A DNA stretch of 64,000 nt from Parascedosporium putredinis (taxonomy: Eukaryota > Ascomycota > Sordariomycetes > Microascales > Microascaceae), in contig CASHTG010000012.1 in NCBI GenBank assembly GCA_949357655.1, positions 620,001-684,000 of the forward strand, given 5' to 3'. Below the pieces are notes generated by a model that did no database searches, was not told where the DNA came from, and saw only the letters and a list, made by a program, of their open reading frames with translations. The translations under genes and the position numbers were made by a program. Positions 36,836-49,037 of the stretch are shown one piece after another (the stretch's first letter is position 1; each line of letters starts with the position of its first letter).

Positions 36836-39579
36836 TTTGCTCTTGGCGGCTGTGATCTATAGCCACAAGAGCGGAGATACTGTGAGGGTGGTGATAATTA
36901 GTTCCACGGCTCTCTTCTAAAAGTACATCTGAACAATACCTGGAGAGTGCGGGGGTAGCAATGTCCACGATGTCAGCTGTCCGAGAAAAGAGGGTAAACA
37001 AGTTTCGCGGCGATTATGGTGATAGTTTGTTTGGCCACGACTATATGTGTACATGGAGCCTGCAAGGTGCGTAGGGCCTATTACATCAACGATTCCATCA
37101 ACCACAGGCATTCTAAGCCGGACTCCGCTCGTGACTCCATCCATTGTCCGCCAGATTAATAATCAACAGATTTGGCGATTGGATGCGTAGTTATCAGGTC
37201 ATCATTGATCGATCTAGATTTCTCTCCCGAAAGTTGGCGCCAATTCTTTTAATTCCTCCTCCACTCTTAATTTGGAGCGCGTCCAGGCTCATAACCAAGT
37301 GACGATAATAAGGGTTGGGTTCGAAAGAATATGCAAGTGGTTCGTTACACAGAGACTAAAAACTTGATGTAGTGTCTTTGCAACAGAGTCAAACTAGACA
37401 TAACCAGATTTGGTCAAGTTATGAACTGGCTCGGAAAGGTTTCTCATTTTTAAGATTGGGTTTCACCTCGTCACACCCTTCTCTCATCCCTAGTGGTCCA
37501 GGGGTTGCTAGAAGCGCAACTCAATCTTGACGCGCCGGCAAAGCACGAAATCTAATCGACGACGAGGGTCACCGAAGATTATATTATCCAGGCCATCCAG
37601 AACCACGGCGTTGAATATTCTTAAGCATATCATGTGCCTCTTGCCGTAAGCTAGTTGACAATTTGAAGGGTCGAACTTCATCTAGAATAGACGTGCATCT
37701 ATGTGACATCTACGGATGTCGAGAGACGCGAAGTACGCTTTGTCCCACTCCTCTTGGGCTCTATGGCCTACGTCAACAATCCCATAGGTATACACTTACA
37801 TTAGATTGTTGTCTAGGTTAGACAGTGCCTGGCTACAGAGCCAGGCCAGCTAGACCTGGAGATACATCTGCCCATGGGTATATTGGCGACATATAGATTC
37901 AGAGACCGTTCTGAACTTGAACTTCGCTTCGTCGTTAAGGAAATTCTCACATTAGATACATCATTTCAATGGCCATGACAACGTGCTCACATTATACGTT
38001 GCATCTCGGGTTGGGAATGCGAGTTAACCATGTGGCAACAGTGTATGCCACTTTTGACGATTGTCCACGTGCTGGAGTGCAGGTACCCATGTCGAGTTAA
38101 GCAAAAATAGACCTCCTACAGAAACCTACAACACTCTTTCTAGAACTCATATCTGAGGATTGATCGACACATTCCACATTCCGCTGCCAAAGCTATACGT
38201 GTATGCATATATGCGGACATGGATGTAGGCCCCGCGCCATTCTATCGCAGAACCAACTCTAATCAAGACATGGAGCGCACGGGATGTGAGACTCGGCATA
38301 GAGCCATTGCTATTATGTGAAGCCCCGAAAAGTGTGGACAAACTTATTACCCATCACCAAGAACTCTATGTAGCAATAGATGGATGTCAATTCCGATGCA
38401 TCTATTGAAAGAACGGCCGGATGCATTGGGTGGTCCAGCGCAAAAGCAAAGACCACCCCGATCCTCGTGGTCTTCAGCGCCGACCCCAGCTGTGATTTCA
38501 TCCAATGTCAACAATAATAATAGTCGAGATATAGTCTGAACTGTCCCTCCATGCTTACTGGAGGAATTCCTCCTTGCTAACTGAAGTCACTCAAGAACGC
38601 ACCATCAACTAAAGCGAAATTTGGGAAAAGCTGATTGTCGCGCATAGACCCCTTAGTTTGTCGATGACGTGGGCCTTCGGAGAAGCTCCGTTACACAGAT
38701 CCATGATGCACGTATTCGCAAACATGGTCAAGCAACCAAACGCAGCACATATTCCCAGATGTTAATCCGGTTCGAAACCACCGCGCGATGATCCAATGGC
38801 TCCGGATGGAACCGCTTAAGTCTCCTCTCCCCACTGTCGCCCGCCGTCCCTCCTCTCCTTCTCTATCTCTCCGTCTTTCTTCAGCGGTGCCTGAATTCCC
38901 GCATGCGCTCCAATGGCAAACGACGCCAGAGGCGCAATCGGCGCTGCAAGGGCGCGCGGATGCGGGGATTACCCATCCGATTCCCTACCCTCGCCCCCGG
39001 AATTGGAGGGTTGCACGCTCTCTCCACGCGTAGCATTGAGGTGTTTGTGTATGCGCAGCATCGGAGGATACCCTGGGACCCGCATTTAGATTGCCGCCGA
39101 GTCCGTATTGGACGGGAAGCAAGGCAATTTAGCAGTACATGACAAGCCTGCTGGTCCGGCAAAATGGACCCTCTCGCGTTCAATTGACGGGTTGGGGTAG
39201 CCAAGGGCTCTTCCCGCTCGCGCCGCTTGGAGAACGAGAAATGAATGGTGCGGCTCCAGACAGGAGGAAAAATCAGCCGTCATCACGCCCAGCAGTGACG
39301 CAGGTTCTTTTTTTATCGGCTATGAGGGGAGGAGGTCGAGTGTACCCAATGTCACGGCCAAGGACCCGTCTATACAGGTAGCCGGGAGACAGAGCCGGGA
39401 GTTGGACCAATCTTGGTATAGGCTGGCTTTTACTTATATAGCAACTTTTGTTTCCTTCTTCTCCCTTTGTTTGTTTCTAGCTTGCTTCTAGCTTCTCCGA
39501 CCTGTGCTTTACCGGTGCAATCAGTGGGACCATTCACACGTCGATAAAGCTGGCCTACCCGCGCAAGGAAAGACGAACT
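36836..39579. other. 2.7-kb divergent intergenic, no gene seen
   Basis: Between the aminotransferase (-) and GH51 (+) starts. 37150-38700 is A/T-rich with stops in every frame. 39440-39560 is pyrimidine-rich, consistent with the GH51 leader. Confidence 0.5.
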
Positions 39580-42194
39580 ATGCCTCGGCTCTTACAATCG
39601 CTCCTGCTCGCCGCCGCGTGCGCCATCTCGGCGGTGTCCGCCGTCGACATCTCCGTCAAGGCCACCGGTGGCAACGTCACGAGCGGCCACCAGTACGGCT
39701 TCCTGCACGAGGATATCAATAACTCGGGCGACGGCGGCGTCTACGGCGAGCTCATCCGCAACCGAGCCTTCCAGTACGGCAAGCGGTTCCCCGTCTCGCT
39801 TGACGGGTGGTCGCCCGTTAATGAGGCCAGCCTCAAGCTTAACCGGCTCGACGATCCCCTATCTGAGCAGCTGCCCGTCTCTCTCAGCGTCGCAGTCGGC
39901 GATGCTGAGGGCCCCGTTGGCTTCTCCAACGACGGCTACTGGGGCATCGACGTTAAGAAGCAAAAGTACACGGGCTCCTTCTGGGTCAGGGGTGCTTACG
40001 AAGGCGCTTTCACGGCATCACTGCGCTCGGCGCTCAATGATGATGTGTTTGGCAGCGTCGAGATTGAGTCTAAGTCCGTGAGCGATGACTGGGTTGAGCA
40101 CGAGGTCGAACTCATCCCGGACACCGACGCTCCCAATACGAATAACACGTTTACCGTGACTTTTGATCCTGCTGTAAGATTCATGCTGCTGCATAACATC
40201 TAGAATAGGAGAGTGGTGGAAAGAAAAAGAAGAAGGGGAGGAAACAGAAGGCTACTAGAGAGGGGCATAACCCTGGGATGTTGCTCCAAAACTGCCTACT
40301 AACTTTATGATGTAGGGCGTGAAAGACGGCTCTCTCGATTTCAACCTCATCAGTCTATTCCCCCACTTACAAGGGCCGCAAGAACGGCCTCCGCCTCGAC
40401 ATCGCCGAGGCGCTCGAGGGTCTTCATCCTGTAAGTCAGGTCCTAGCAGAGAACAAACTTGCTCAGCGTTGCAGCAAGAGAGTCCGTGCGGAAACAAGTA
40501 CTAACATTTTAAATCTCCAAAACAAGACCTTTTTCCGTTTCCCCGGTGGCAACATGCTCGAAGGGGACGATATTGACAACTGGTGGGACTGGAAAGACAG
40601 CCTCGGCCCTCTCCGTTACCGCAAAGGCTTTCAAAACACTTGGGGCTATGAAATGACCAACGGTCTCGGGCTCATGGAGTACCTCCTCTGGGCCGAGGAC
40701 ATGGGCATGGAGATGAGTAAGTGACTATTCTCTTTCCCATCCTTTGCCACGTTCTATGAAAGCAAGTAAAGAGCAATGTCCTAACCTCCTCGGTTTACCT
40801 CTAGTCGTCGGAGTCTTTGGTGGCCTCGCCCTTGACGGCTACGTTGTCCCTGAGGACGAGCTACAGCCCTACATCGATGACGCTCTTAACCAAATCGAGT
40901 TCATCCGCGGCCCCGCCAACTCAACCTGGGGCGCCAAGCGCGCGGAACTCGGCCACCCCGAGCCCTTCCCGCTCCATTACGTCGAAGTCGGCAATGAAGA
41001 CTGGCTTGCTGGTTACCCCGGCGGCTGGGACTCGTACCAGAAATACCGCTTCCCCATGTTCCTCAAGGCAATCAATGAAGCGTACTCCGATATCACAGTC
41101 ATCGCGTCCGGCGCTACCACGGACGGCTACCAAATACCCGAGCCCGGCATCGGCGACTACCACCCGTATCGCAAGCCCGACAACTTCCTGGAAGAGTTCA
41201 ACTTGTTTGACAATCAACCCATTCCCCATGTTATCGGTGAGGCACTCTATGGCATCTTCCCATGTTTCCCTCCCTCCTCTCTCCTCGGGTTGGTGGATGT
41301 CAGCTAACAAGCTATCTCTTCCTTTTCCTTTCTAGGCGAGGTTTCCTCCACTCACCCTAACGGCGGGCTTGGTTGGGATGGTCCGCTCGCCCCGTGGCCC
41401 TGGTGGATCGGTTCCGTGGGCGGAGCTATTGGCCTAGTCAGCTACGAGCGCAACGCTGACCGAATCTACGGAACTTTTACGTATGTCGTGCCATCCACTC
41501 TCACTAGTTCGCGCTCCCGCGATGAAACCTACTGACTTCATATCCTTCGTTAAAGGCACCCATCCTCCGTAACCTAAACCGCTATCAGTGGGCCATCACC
41601 ATGATTCAGCACGCTGCTGATCCCGCCCTAACCACCAAGTCAACAGATTGGTACATCTGGGAGGTATGTGAATGCCAACAGACGATAACATAAATCGTCC
41701 TTTCTCCCTCCCTACATCATGTTCCCGCTAACCTTTCTTTTTCCCTTCACTCTTAGTTATTTGCCGCCCACCCCCTCAAGGAAACTCTCCCTGTATCCGG
41801 TGACCTGGACCCTCTCTTCTTCGTGGCCGGCAAGAGTACCCAAGACTCCCTGGTGTGGAAGGGCGCGTGCTACAACACCACGAACCACGAGGCCGTGCCC
41901 GTCTCGGTGGCGTTTGAGGGCGTGGAGCCAGGCACCCGTGCCGAGCTAACCCTGCTGACGGGACCCAAGGACCCTTACGCCTACAACGACCCATGGACCG
42001 GCGAGAACGTCGTCAAGACCACCAAGTCTGTACTGGAAGCCAACCAAGACGGCGAGTTCCAGTTTGACATGCCCGAGCTGAGCGTTGCTGTCCTCGACAC
42101 CTTGGTTGGAGAAGACTCCGCTACCGAAGACCCAGTGGAAGAGGAGGGTAGCGAAGCGGCTATCAAGAGGAGAAAAAGAAATCGCTCTATTTGA
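39580..42194 (+). CDS. GH51 alpha-L-arabinofuranosidase (secreted)
   Basis: Removes arabinofuranosyl side chains from plant arabinoxylan/arabinan. Signal peptide of about 21 residues (...AISAVSA). Seven exons: 39580-40173, 40316-40430, 40527-40716, 40805-41236, 41336-41484, 41556-41664, 41757-42194. Landmarks: GFLHEDINNSGDGGVYGELIRNRAFQ; FFRFPGGNMLEGD; acid/base Glu in YVEVGNEDW (codon 40996-40998); nucleophile Glu in IGEVSSTHP (codon 41338-41340); TYAPILRNLNRYQW across the exon 5/6 junction, which fixes the less usual GTCGTG donor at 41485. One frame break in exon 2 at the C5 run 40360-40364 (two bases too few, or one too many), before TYKGRKNG. The C-terminus carries an acidic stretch followed by a basic tail (KRRKRNRS), which is not typical of the family. 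Confidence 0.93.
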
Positions 42195-42650
42195 GCCGTC
42201 CTAAGTGGGAGCTGTCGAGCTACTAGGACGCAGGTTCGCCGTATGCGACCGCGGTACATTGGCGGAAGGGTTCAGGAAAACTATTGAAAATGGTGTAGCC
42301 AAAAGCTTGTCTACGTCTTAAAGTAACAAAGGACTCGACTACATGTCGGATGTACTGTTTCTCGGTGCAAATCGTATCTTGAACTACCTAAATGTATTGG
42401 TAAATCAACAGCGCTTACTCTTATATCAACTAAACCTTCACAGCACTAGAGAAGGTGAGAGGGGGAAAGGAAAGGCTGCTGTTCATATCTTCGTAATGAT
42501 AGGTCCGTATTGTGTCGTAGGCTTAATATCTATCTTCATCCCGGCGCCTCCTCGTTCATCTAAACTAGAAACGGCATCACAGACATCTTCACGACCCCCA
42601 TACGTGATATTCACCAGCAACACATCTGCAGCTTAAAGCGAAGGTTGGGG
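42195..42650. other. Convergent 3' region
   Basis: Short 3' UTR space between the GH51 gene (+) and the second F-box gene (-). Nothing else is seen. Confidence 0.5.
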
Positions 42651-43599
42651 TCAGGCTCTAATGCGAAAATGCTCCTCTAGCACATTCGGGTTGTAGTCTT
42701 CGCATGCGTACAGCCACTGATAGTCATCAGGCCCACTCTCATCCGAGTAGGTGGGGACGAGCCAAGGGTTGGCGCGGTCAAAGTCGGCATTGAATTTCCC
42801 TCCTCGTCTTGGATGAGGATCAAGTTGACATCACTGGGCCACCTCTCAAACATCTGAATCTTCTTCCTCATGCTAACAAACCCCTTGGGCGGCGTCCGCA
42901 TGTTATGCGGCCAGTGCTGCCGCCACAACGCGAGGATGGCGGGTCCATCACCGTCGCGCGGGTCAATGTCCTCCGAGTAGCTTTCAAAAACAGCTCTGAA
43001 AAGTATGTCCCAGAGCTGACCCATCCGTAGACCGTCCGGGAAGTCTAGGGTGCGGTACAGATCGTGCTCCGCCACCGGGGATCTCCCGTGAACCAGGCCC
43101 CGTTCGTCCAGCCGACATGGCGGAGCGGCGGCCGGGAGACTTGCATGCGGCGCCAACTGGCATCGTGACGGACGAAGGCATAATGCCTTTTATAGTCGAC
43201 ACGACGGTCTGCTAGGACGCAGCCACCGAGGGTGAGGGTCAGGTATCCGGTACAAGTAGGCAACTGGCGCCGCGCGACGTCCATGATCTGGAAAAGATAG
43301 GGGAAGAGTGTCTTCAGCAGGGGGTTCTGCTCTACCAAAAGATCTCCCTCACGAGACCCTTGAGGGGCCTTGGGTACGCCGCAGGGTTCTAGATAGAGAA
43401 GCCGCTGCATGTTAGACGTCTGAATAACGGCGTGCCATTTCTTGCAGACCCTTTGGGCCGATGTCAGGAGAGTTGTCACGTCAACCATTTCGAGGATGAC
43501 CTCCAGGAGTTCCGGCATGGCTAGGACGGCGAGACAAGCGTCATTCCTCCCGACTTCCCGATCCGCCATCGGCACGTCTTGCATCGCGGACACTGCCAT
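42651..43599 (-). CDS. F-box protein, two frame breaks
   Basis: F-box at residues about 25-65 (LAMPELLEVILEMVDVTTLL followed by RVCKKWHAVI), a substrate-receptor signature for SCF E3 ligases. No intron is needed; about 315 residues. Start is taken at the ATG 43599-43597 (MAVSAMQDVPMADREVG). Frame breaks: a C missing on the coding strand at 43077-43080, after WFTGDP, and a G missing at 42798-42800, after QDEEG. Corrected, the C-terminus runs FNADFDRANPWLVPTYSDE ... DYQWLYACEDYNPN and stops at 42651-42653. The middle (LTLTLGGCVLADRRV, MGQLWDILF, PPKGFVSMRKKI) resembles other F-box proteins of filamentous ascomycetes that share this C-terminal layout; the substrate is unknown. Confidence 0.78.
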
Positions 43600-44704
43600 G
43601 TCCAGGCTCGCCAAGGTTATGAGGGAGGCGACTCTGAGAACTCACAGCCAAAACCCCGTCTTTTAGAGCTTGGATTCCTTAGGAATAATCAGTAAATCCG
43701 CTAAAATACATGAAATAAAACGAGCAAACTATAAGAAGACGGCGTAAGAATGAAGGGGACGAAAACCTCGTGTTGTTTCGTCAAGATTTTGGTGTTGTGC
43801 AGAAGGACTAGTGGAGGTAGTAGGGTAAGGGAGGGTGCGTGCTCAGTTCATTTCATGACGATGGATGATTCTGCAGGAGGGAAATAGATGGCTTCCTACG
43901 ACCAGCATTTCAAGCCATGGGAAAAGGTTTATTCCCTTTATATATATGTATATATGTAAACTCGCTAGGATCATGATGCAACCCGATTCCTCTCAGGGGT
44001 GCGGTTCGCGGCCAAAAGGTTGGCTCACAGCGCGCGAGCCTGACCCAGGCAGGAACAAAAGAGGTCAGTGATTTAGGCAGTCCAGGCAGCGCTGAAAGTC
44101 GCAAATCATTGGAGGAAGGTGCCCTCAAAGTGTCTCTGATTCGAGGTGGAATCAGCGATGATTAGCCGTCGCACAACCACGTCGACCGTTGAATGGCTGG
44201 CCAAGAGCACCTGGCAGCTCAAGTGCATCACCGTCACTGATTGCCTCTCCCCCAACAGCCATTACAGTATCGATCCATTGGATAGATGGAAGGCCGTGAC
44301 ACACAGTGGAGCTTGGGCGGCACATTCGCTCCAGGTCGGCCCCCACCTTGACGTTGCACTGGCCGCACTAATGGAGCTAACTTGAACAATTGATCGGACA
44401 TCAATTGATTTTGGAGCCGCATCAAGACAACCCCACCATCTCAGCAGAGCTGCACACGATCTTTCTCCCCGCCTCTTCAAGAGCTCTTTACCGTAACGAG
44501 ACCAAGCAAAAAAAAAAGAGAGGGAGAGAGCATTTCGCCTTCATAGGCCACCCTTGTGCACACCTCTTTCAATGACGACCTAACAAGACTTGCTCGCATC
44601 TCCCCGTTACCCTCCATAATTGCCCACCGCTGTTTTTTTCTTCTTTGTTTCTATTCCCGCCTGACGCCAGTACAGCTCCCCTTCTCCCGCCCCCGCACGA
44701 CACC
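43600..44704. other. Divergent promoter region
   Basis: Between the F-box (-) and Gtr1 (+) starts. 44500-44700 is pyrimidine-rich and fits the Gtr1 leader. A TATATATATGTATATATG patch lies near 43939-43956. No gene is supported. Confidence 0.5.
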
Positions 44705-45981
44705 ATGTCCGGCCGGCTCGAGTCAGGCGTAGCACCTCCGGTCGGGGATAATCCCGCCGGGGACGCAAAATCCGGCATCAAGAAGCCTAAGAAGAAGAAG
44801 GTTTTGCTCATGGGCAAGAGCGGCTCGGGGAAGTCGAGCATGAGAAGCATAATATTCAGCAACTACATAGCCCGCGACACTCGAAGGCTGTATGTTCCCC
44901 CTTCCTTCCCCTCTCCTCCCTGTCGCTACCTATCGCGAAGATCTCCGCACTGAAGCCTGGCCCCCTGAAGCTTCCCTTCAGGTGGACTTCCTAGACAGCG
45001 TATTTATGAATCGAGGAACATGCCTGCTAACCGGGGTGCGCCAACTACTGCCGCTTCCCCAACTATAGAGGCGCCACCATAGACATCGACCTCTCCCATG
45101 TCAAGTTCCTCGGCAACCTCACCCTCAACCTCTGGGACTGCGGCGGCCAAGAGGCATTTATGGAAAACTACCTCTCCCAGCAGCGTGTCCACGTCTTCTC
45201 ACACGTCGGAGTCCTCATCTACGTCTTCGACATCGAGTCGCGCGATGTCGACCGCGACATGGCCACCTTCGTCTCCATCATCTCCGCCCTCGTCCAGTTC
45301 TCCCCCACCGCCCGCATCTATGTCCTAATCCACAAGATGGACCTCATGCCCCCTCCTCCCGGGAGAACGTGTTCAACGAGCACGTCCGCACCGTCCGCCA
45401 AAAGACGGCCGAGCTCGCCGCCTCTGTCGGTCTCGCGGCAGGCGCTTCCGGCGACGTGCCCCCTCGACATCACCCCTTTCGCCACCTCCATATGGGACCA
45501 GAGCCTCTACAAGGCCTGGGCCAGCATCATACACGATCTCGTCCCCAACCTATCCGCGATCGAGCGGAATCTCGCCAACCTCGGCGTCGCTATCGAGGCC
45601 GAGGAGCTGCTCCTCTTCGAGCGCACGTCTTTCCTTGCCGTCTCCTCCTGGACATCCGAGTCCGGTCAAGACAACCCCACCCACGACCGTCTCGAGCGCA
45701 TGTCCAACATCATGAAGCAATTCAAGCAATCCATCAGCCGCTTCACGGGCACCCCCAGGAACGCCGAGCAGTTCGTCTGCATGGAGCACAAGGCTGGCAC
45801 CAGTTTCAGCCTCTTCATCCTCAAGTTTACCACAAACACCTACCTCATGGCCGTCCTACCCGCTGGTGAAGCTCGGTTCAACGCCGCCATGCTCAACTGC
45901 CGCATTGCCATCGAGCATTTCAAGTTCCTCGACGGCCCAAGCAGCCCGTCACCCTCCAATCCGCAACAGTTCGGGTCCTAG
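44705..45981 (+). CDS. gtr1: Gtr1/RagA-type small GTPase
   Basis: Rag-family GTPase that with Gtr2 and the EGO/Ragulator complex signals amino-acid status to TORC1 at the vacuole. Exon 1 is 44705-44889, exon 2 45069-45981; the junction reads RDTRRL-GATIDIDLSH. P-loop is LLMGKSGSGKSSMRS; switch region GNLTLNLWDCGGQEAFMENY; HKMDLM is the Rag version of the NKxD motif. The C-terminal roadblock-type half includes TSIWDQSLYKAWASIIHDLVPN and FERTSFLAVSS. Two compensating frame breaks flank about 33 residues: at the CCC/GGG junction 45358-45363 and at the C5 run 45459-45463. The reading frame stays open across both, so an automated translation would carry a wrong internal segment without any stop. 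Divergent from the second F-box gene, convergent with p47. Confidence 0.93.
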
Positions 45982-46557
45982 GCAGCCAAGGAAACGAGGG
46001 TTAAGCGAGTGGAGGGGCGAAATGAAGAGTTTCGGTTGCAATAAAGGTGGCCTCGGATGCTCTTTTCATGTAACACTATTGGGTAGTCAAGTCTGGCTAG
46101 CTGCCCTGTCTTTGGCGTTAATGGGACGGTACGGGCTCGGAAGAGGAGCAGGCTCGGGATTCTGATTTCACGAAAATGAAAAGCTGGCTAAAAATGAATT
46201 TTGCCGCCTGTCGCGAGAACGGGGAGAGCCTTGAAGCAACCAATCCGTGAAAGAAACATATAGCAAAGGGCAGTGGAAGGAGGCATGGATCGGTCACAGA
46301 TGATGGTTCATACCGTCACACATGCACTAATTGATATCTATTTTTATGTCATCATCTAGGGAAATACGTACAGCTCCATTTACGCAAGACCTATTGCCCT
46401 AAGCCGTTCCCATAGCTTTCGTCCTGATCCCTGATGACGAATGAAGCCTAGAAGGGGAAAAGGAAAAAGAATAAGAAAAAGAAAGAGAGAGGGGGAAAGA
46501 AACCATTTCATCCGGCCTTTTAGGAAGATCTAAGAGGATTAAACCATTCCAAACCCC
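45982..46557. other. Convergent 3' region
   Basis: Between Gtr1 (+) and p47/Shp1 (-). A purine-rich stretch lies at 46441-46500. Nothing else is seen. Confidence 0.5.
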
Positions 46558-48029
46558 TTAGACCCATTTGATGACGGCAGTTCCGCCTTTCTTAAACTCG
46601 GGCAATTCTCCGAGAACTAGCGAGTGATCGGTATGGTCTTTGTTAGGGAAGGTGGTGGCGACGACGAAGGGTCGGTCTTGCGTGGCGGGGTGCGCCCTCG
46701 TGACAAAGCTATAAATGTCGCCGACCGTCTGCGTCGTGTTGAAACGGGCAGGCAGCCTAGTGCCGTCGGGGAGCTGTACGCGAAGCGCGACTGTCGGTTG
46801 AGAGCTGTCAACACCCGTGCCGGGGGCCCTGATGACGATGAGGATGTCGTAGCAATAGCCGAGGTTGGCTGCGAAGTCGCAGGAACCGCCCTCACAGCGT
46901 TGCCGTCGCCGGGGACCGGGCTCCCTAGGCGCCTGCCTTCGCCGCCAAACGGTCTGTAGATCTTGGGGAGCTGTTTCCAGGGCTCGTCGTGTTGGGAAAT
47001 ATGGGCATTGACGGGCTGGTCAAACCGGACGTTCATAAGATGGAGAGGCGCGCGCCCACTCCTAATCAAACGCAAGGTCTCTTGGTTCTCCGGATCGTCA
47101 TAGCGATATAGAGGGCCATCGTCGAAACTGAAACCATCATGCCAGATATGGATTGTTCTGTCTTGAGCCTCACCGACTGGCGGAGCAGCCGCCTGTGATG
47201 TGCCAGCGCCGCTTGCGGAATCGCCTACGCGTCGGCTCTCGACGCCATCACCTCCTAGGGTGTTTCCAGAGCCCCACCTGCGGGTAGGCTGTTGCTCGGC
47301 CTCCTCATCTGCACCCTTCCGCGCTTGCCTAGCCGGCGGTTAGCTCAAGAACGATGTGGAAAGGCCAAGAGGGAAAAGGTGACTAAAGACAGAGGAATGG
47401 AGAAGAAGGAAAAGGTCGGTGTACGTACTCGAGCCTTGGCGAGGATGTCATTGATGATTCCTCGGGAGCCCTCACCCTCTCTGGCCTCTGTGACGGATCC
47501 CGCAGGGCAAGACCGCTCTTCTCTCCACCAGCAAACAAATCGCCGCGACCCTTTTCGTCCTCATCATCTTCGTCATCATCATCTTCCGAACCATGCGCGT
47601 GTCTGCTCGATCCGAGGGATGACAAGGTGGCGACACCCCTCTTCTTCTCTTGGCGTTTGGGCTGGCCCCGAGGCTGGCTGCCGGAACCAGTCGCTACCGG
47701 TCGTCCATCCAGAGTGCGGGGTCCAGTATAGTTGTCGGGAACTTGGCCCTGGGCCTCTTCCTGGTCGGAGTCGTCGCCCTCATCTACGTCTTCGAGAAGT
47801 GCTTGGGCAGCGGCTTGCATGTCCCAGTCGTACGCTTGGAGATAATCTCTAGCCTGGAAAAGATGGCGGTGGTTAGCAAGCTCGGAAGTATATAAGGCAA
47901 GCGGTGACCCTGCATGTTGGTACAGGGCGATCAGAGATGGTGTATAGCACGGATTTGAAAGCAGACCTTGTCAGTGTCAGCGCCAGTAATGGCCTGGAGA
48001 TTGGCGATCTTCTCGTCGTTGGAAGCCAT
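46558..48029 (-). CDS. shp1: p47/Shp1 Cdc48 adaptor (UBA-SEP-UBX)
   Basis: Cofactor of the AAA ATPase Cdc48/p97 in membrane fusion, ERAD and PP1 regulation. Exon 1 is 48029-47967 (ANLQAITGADTDK), exon 2 47853-47429, exon 3 about 47338-46558. Domains: UBA at residues 1-45 (ARDYLQAYDWDMQAAAQALL); a disordered Gly/Ser/Asp/Glu linker with an acidic DDDDEDDEDE run; SEP domain (IHIWHDGFSFDDGPLYRYDD ... NVRFDQPVNA ... KIYRPFGGEGRRLGSP); UBX at the C-terminus (TVALRVQLPDGTRLPARFNT ... FVVATTFPNKD), ending AVIKWV. Frame breaks: a C missing at 46822-46826 between SEP and UBX, and one at about 47499-47501 in the linker; the exon 2/3 junction also looks off by one base. It shares a 511-bp divergent promoter with the Mim1/Tom13 gene. 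Confidence 0.92.
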
Positions 48030-48540
48030 ATCTTCAAGTAGGCGAAATGGAGAGAACTAGAGAAGATGAAGGTTCCTTCCAGGGACAAAAACAAAAACGT
48101 AAAACAAGATGTTGGCTAATAATCTAGAGCTGCTAGAGCGTTAATGTTGAAACGTTCGATTTATGAAAGGTGTAGTGGGAGCTCCAGTCAGAAGCCAGGG
48201 AATTTGGTAGGCAGGCAACTGACGGTGACGTCCATTCGCCCTGCCCCTCTTCCTAGCTCTCAAACGACGCCCCAACAAGAGCTTCGACATCAGCGCTAGG
48301 TTATGTAAGCACTCCACGGGTTTCGACCAATTGTCCCCAGACATCACCAGGAACGGTTCCAACCTCATGTTCCCTCAGCGCCGAGCCTGGACCGACCTCG
48401 AACAGTAGCAATTTCTTCACGAAATTCGAAATCGCGTCGGAAAGGACTTCCCGAAGCCGCCCCATACGAAGGATTTCCTTTCCACCCTACGACCACGGCC
48501 ATATCGTTCCCCTAGCTCATCTCAGCACATCTGCGCAGCC
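48030..48540. promoter_or_regulatory. Divergent promoter, p47/Shp1 and Mim1/Tom13
   Basis: 511 bp between the two start codons. 48380-48540 is C/T-rich towards the Mim1/Tom13 gene. No specific element was recognised. Confidence 0.45.
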
Positions 48541-49037
48541 ATGTCGTCACTGGATTCATCTAGCCGGTTGGCCGAATCCGGCATCACGATCCACTCCGAC
48601 AGCGAGCACTACTCCGCGGTCGAAGACTCCTCCTCGACCTCAGGGCCGTCTTCCTCATCCCCTGTTATTCTCTACAGACCTCCCACCCTGTGGTCGATAA
48701 TACGCGGCGCTGCCATCAATCTCTGTCTTCCCTTCATCAACGGCATGATGCTTGGCTTTGGCGAGTTGTTTGCGCACGAGGCGGCCTTCCGGTTAGGTTG
48801 GGGTGGTACCAAGGTATGGAAAAGGGCCTCAAACAATCACAAACTAGGCCTACTCTGCCCCTAGCAGGCTCGCACCCTGCGAAACCTCCTCGTCACAGAC
48901 ACCCGCGCAGGGCAGATGCTAACTTGCCCCTAGGTCTTCCCCTGAACCGTCGTCGCGCGCATCCCATCGGCCCCGGTGTTGAGATTGTGGATCGAAAGAG
49001 GCGAGGTGAGCTTCGACACACTACGAGCTTGGAATGA
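48541..49037 (+). CDS. tom13: Mim1/Tom13 mitochondrial outer-membrane insertion protein
   Basis: Subunit of the MIM complex, which inserts alpha-helical proteins into the mitochondrial outer membrane and helps TOM assembly. Exon 1 is 48541-48813 (91 codons, phase 0), exon 2 48934-49037. A Ser-rich acidic N-terminus leads to the conserved core: VILYRPPTLWSIIRGAAINL, LPFINGMMLGFGELFAHEAA, FRLGWGGTK, then over the junction VFPLNRRRAHPIGPGVEI and the C-terminal TTSLE. The single membrane span is the Gly-rich segment in the core. One frame break: the C4 run at 48939-48942 is one short and creates a false TGA four codons into exon 2. The core is so well preserved that a pseudogene is unlikely. Confidence 0.9.
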
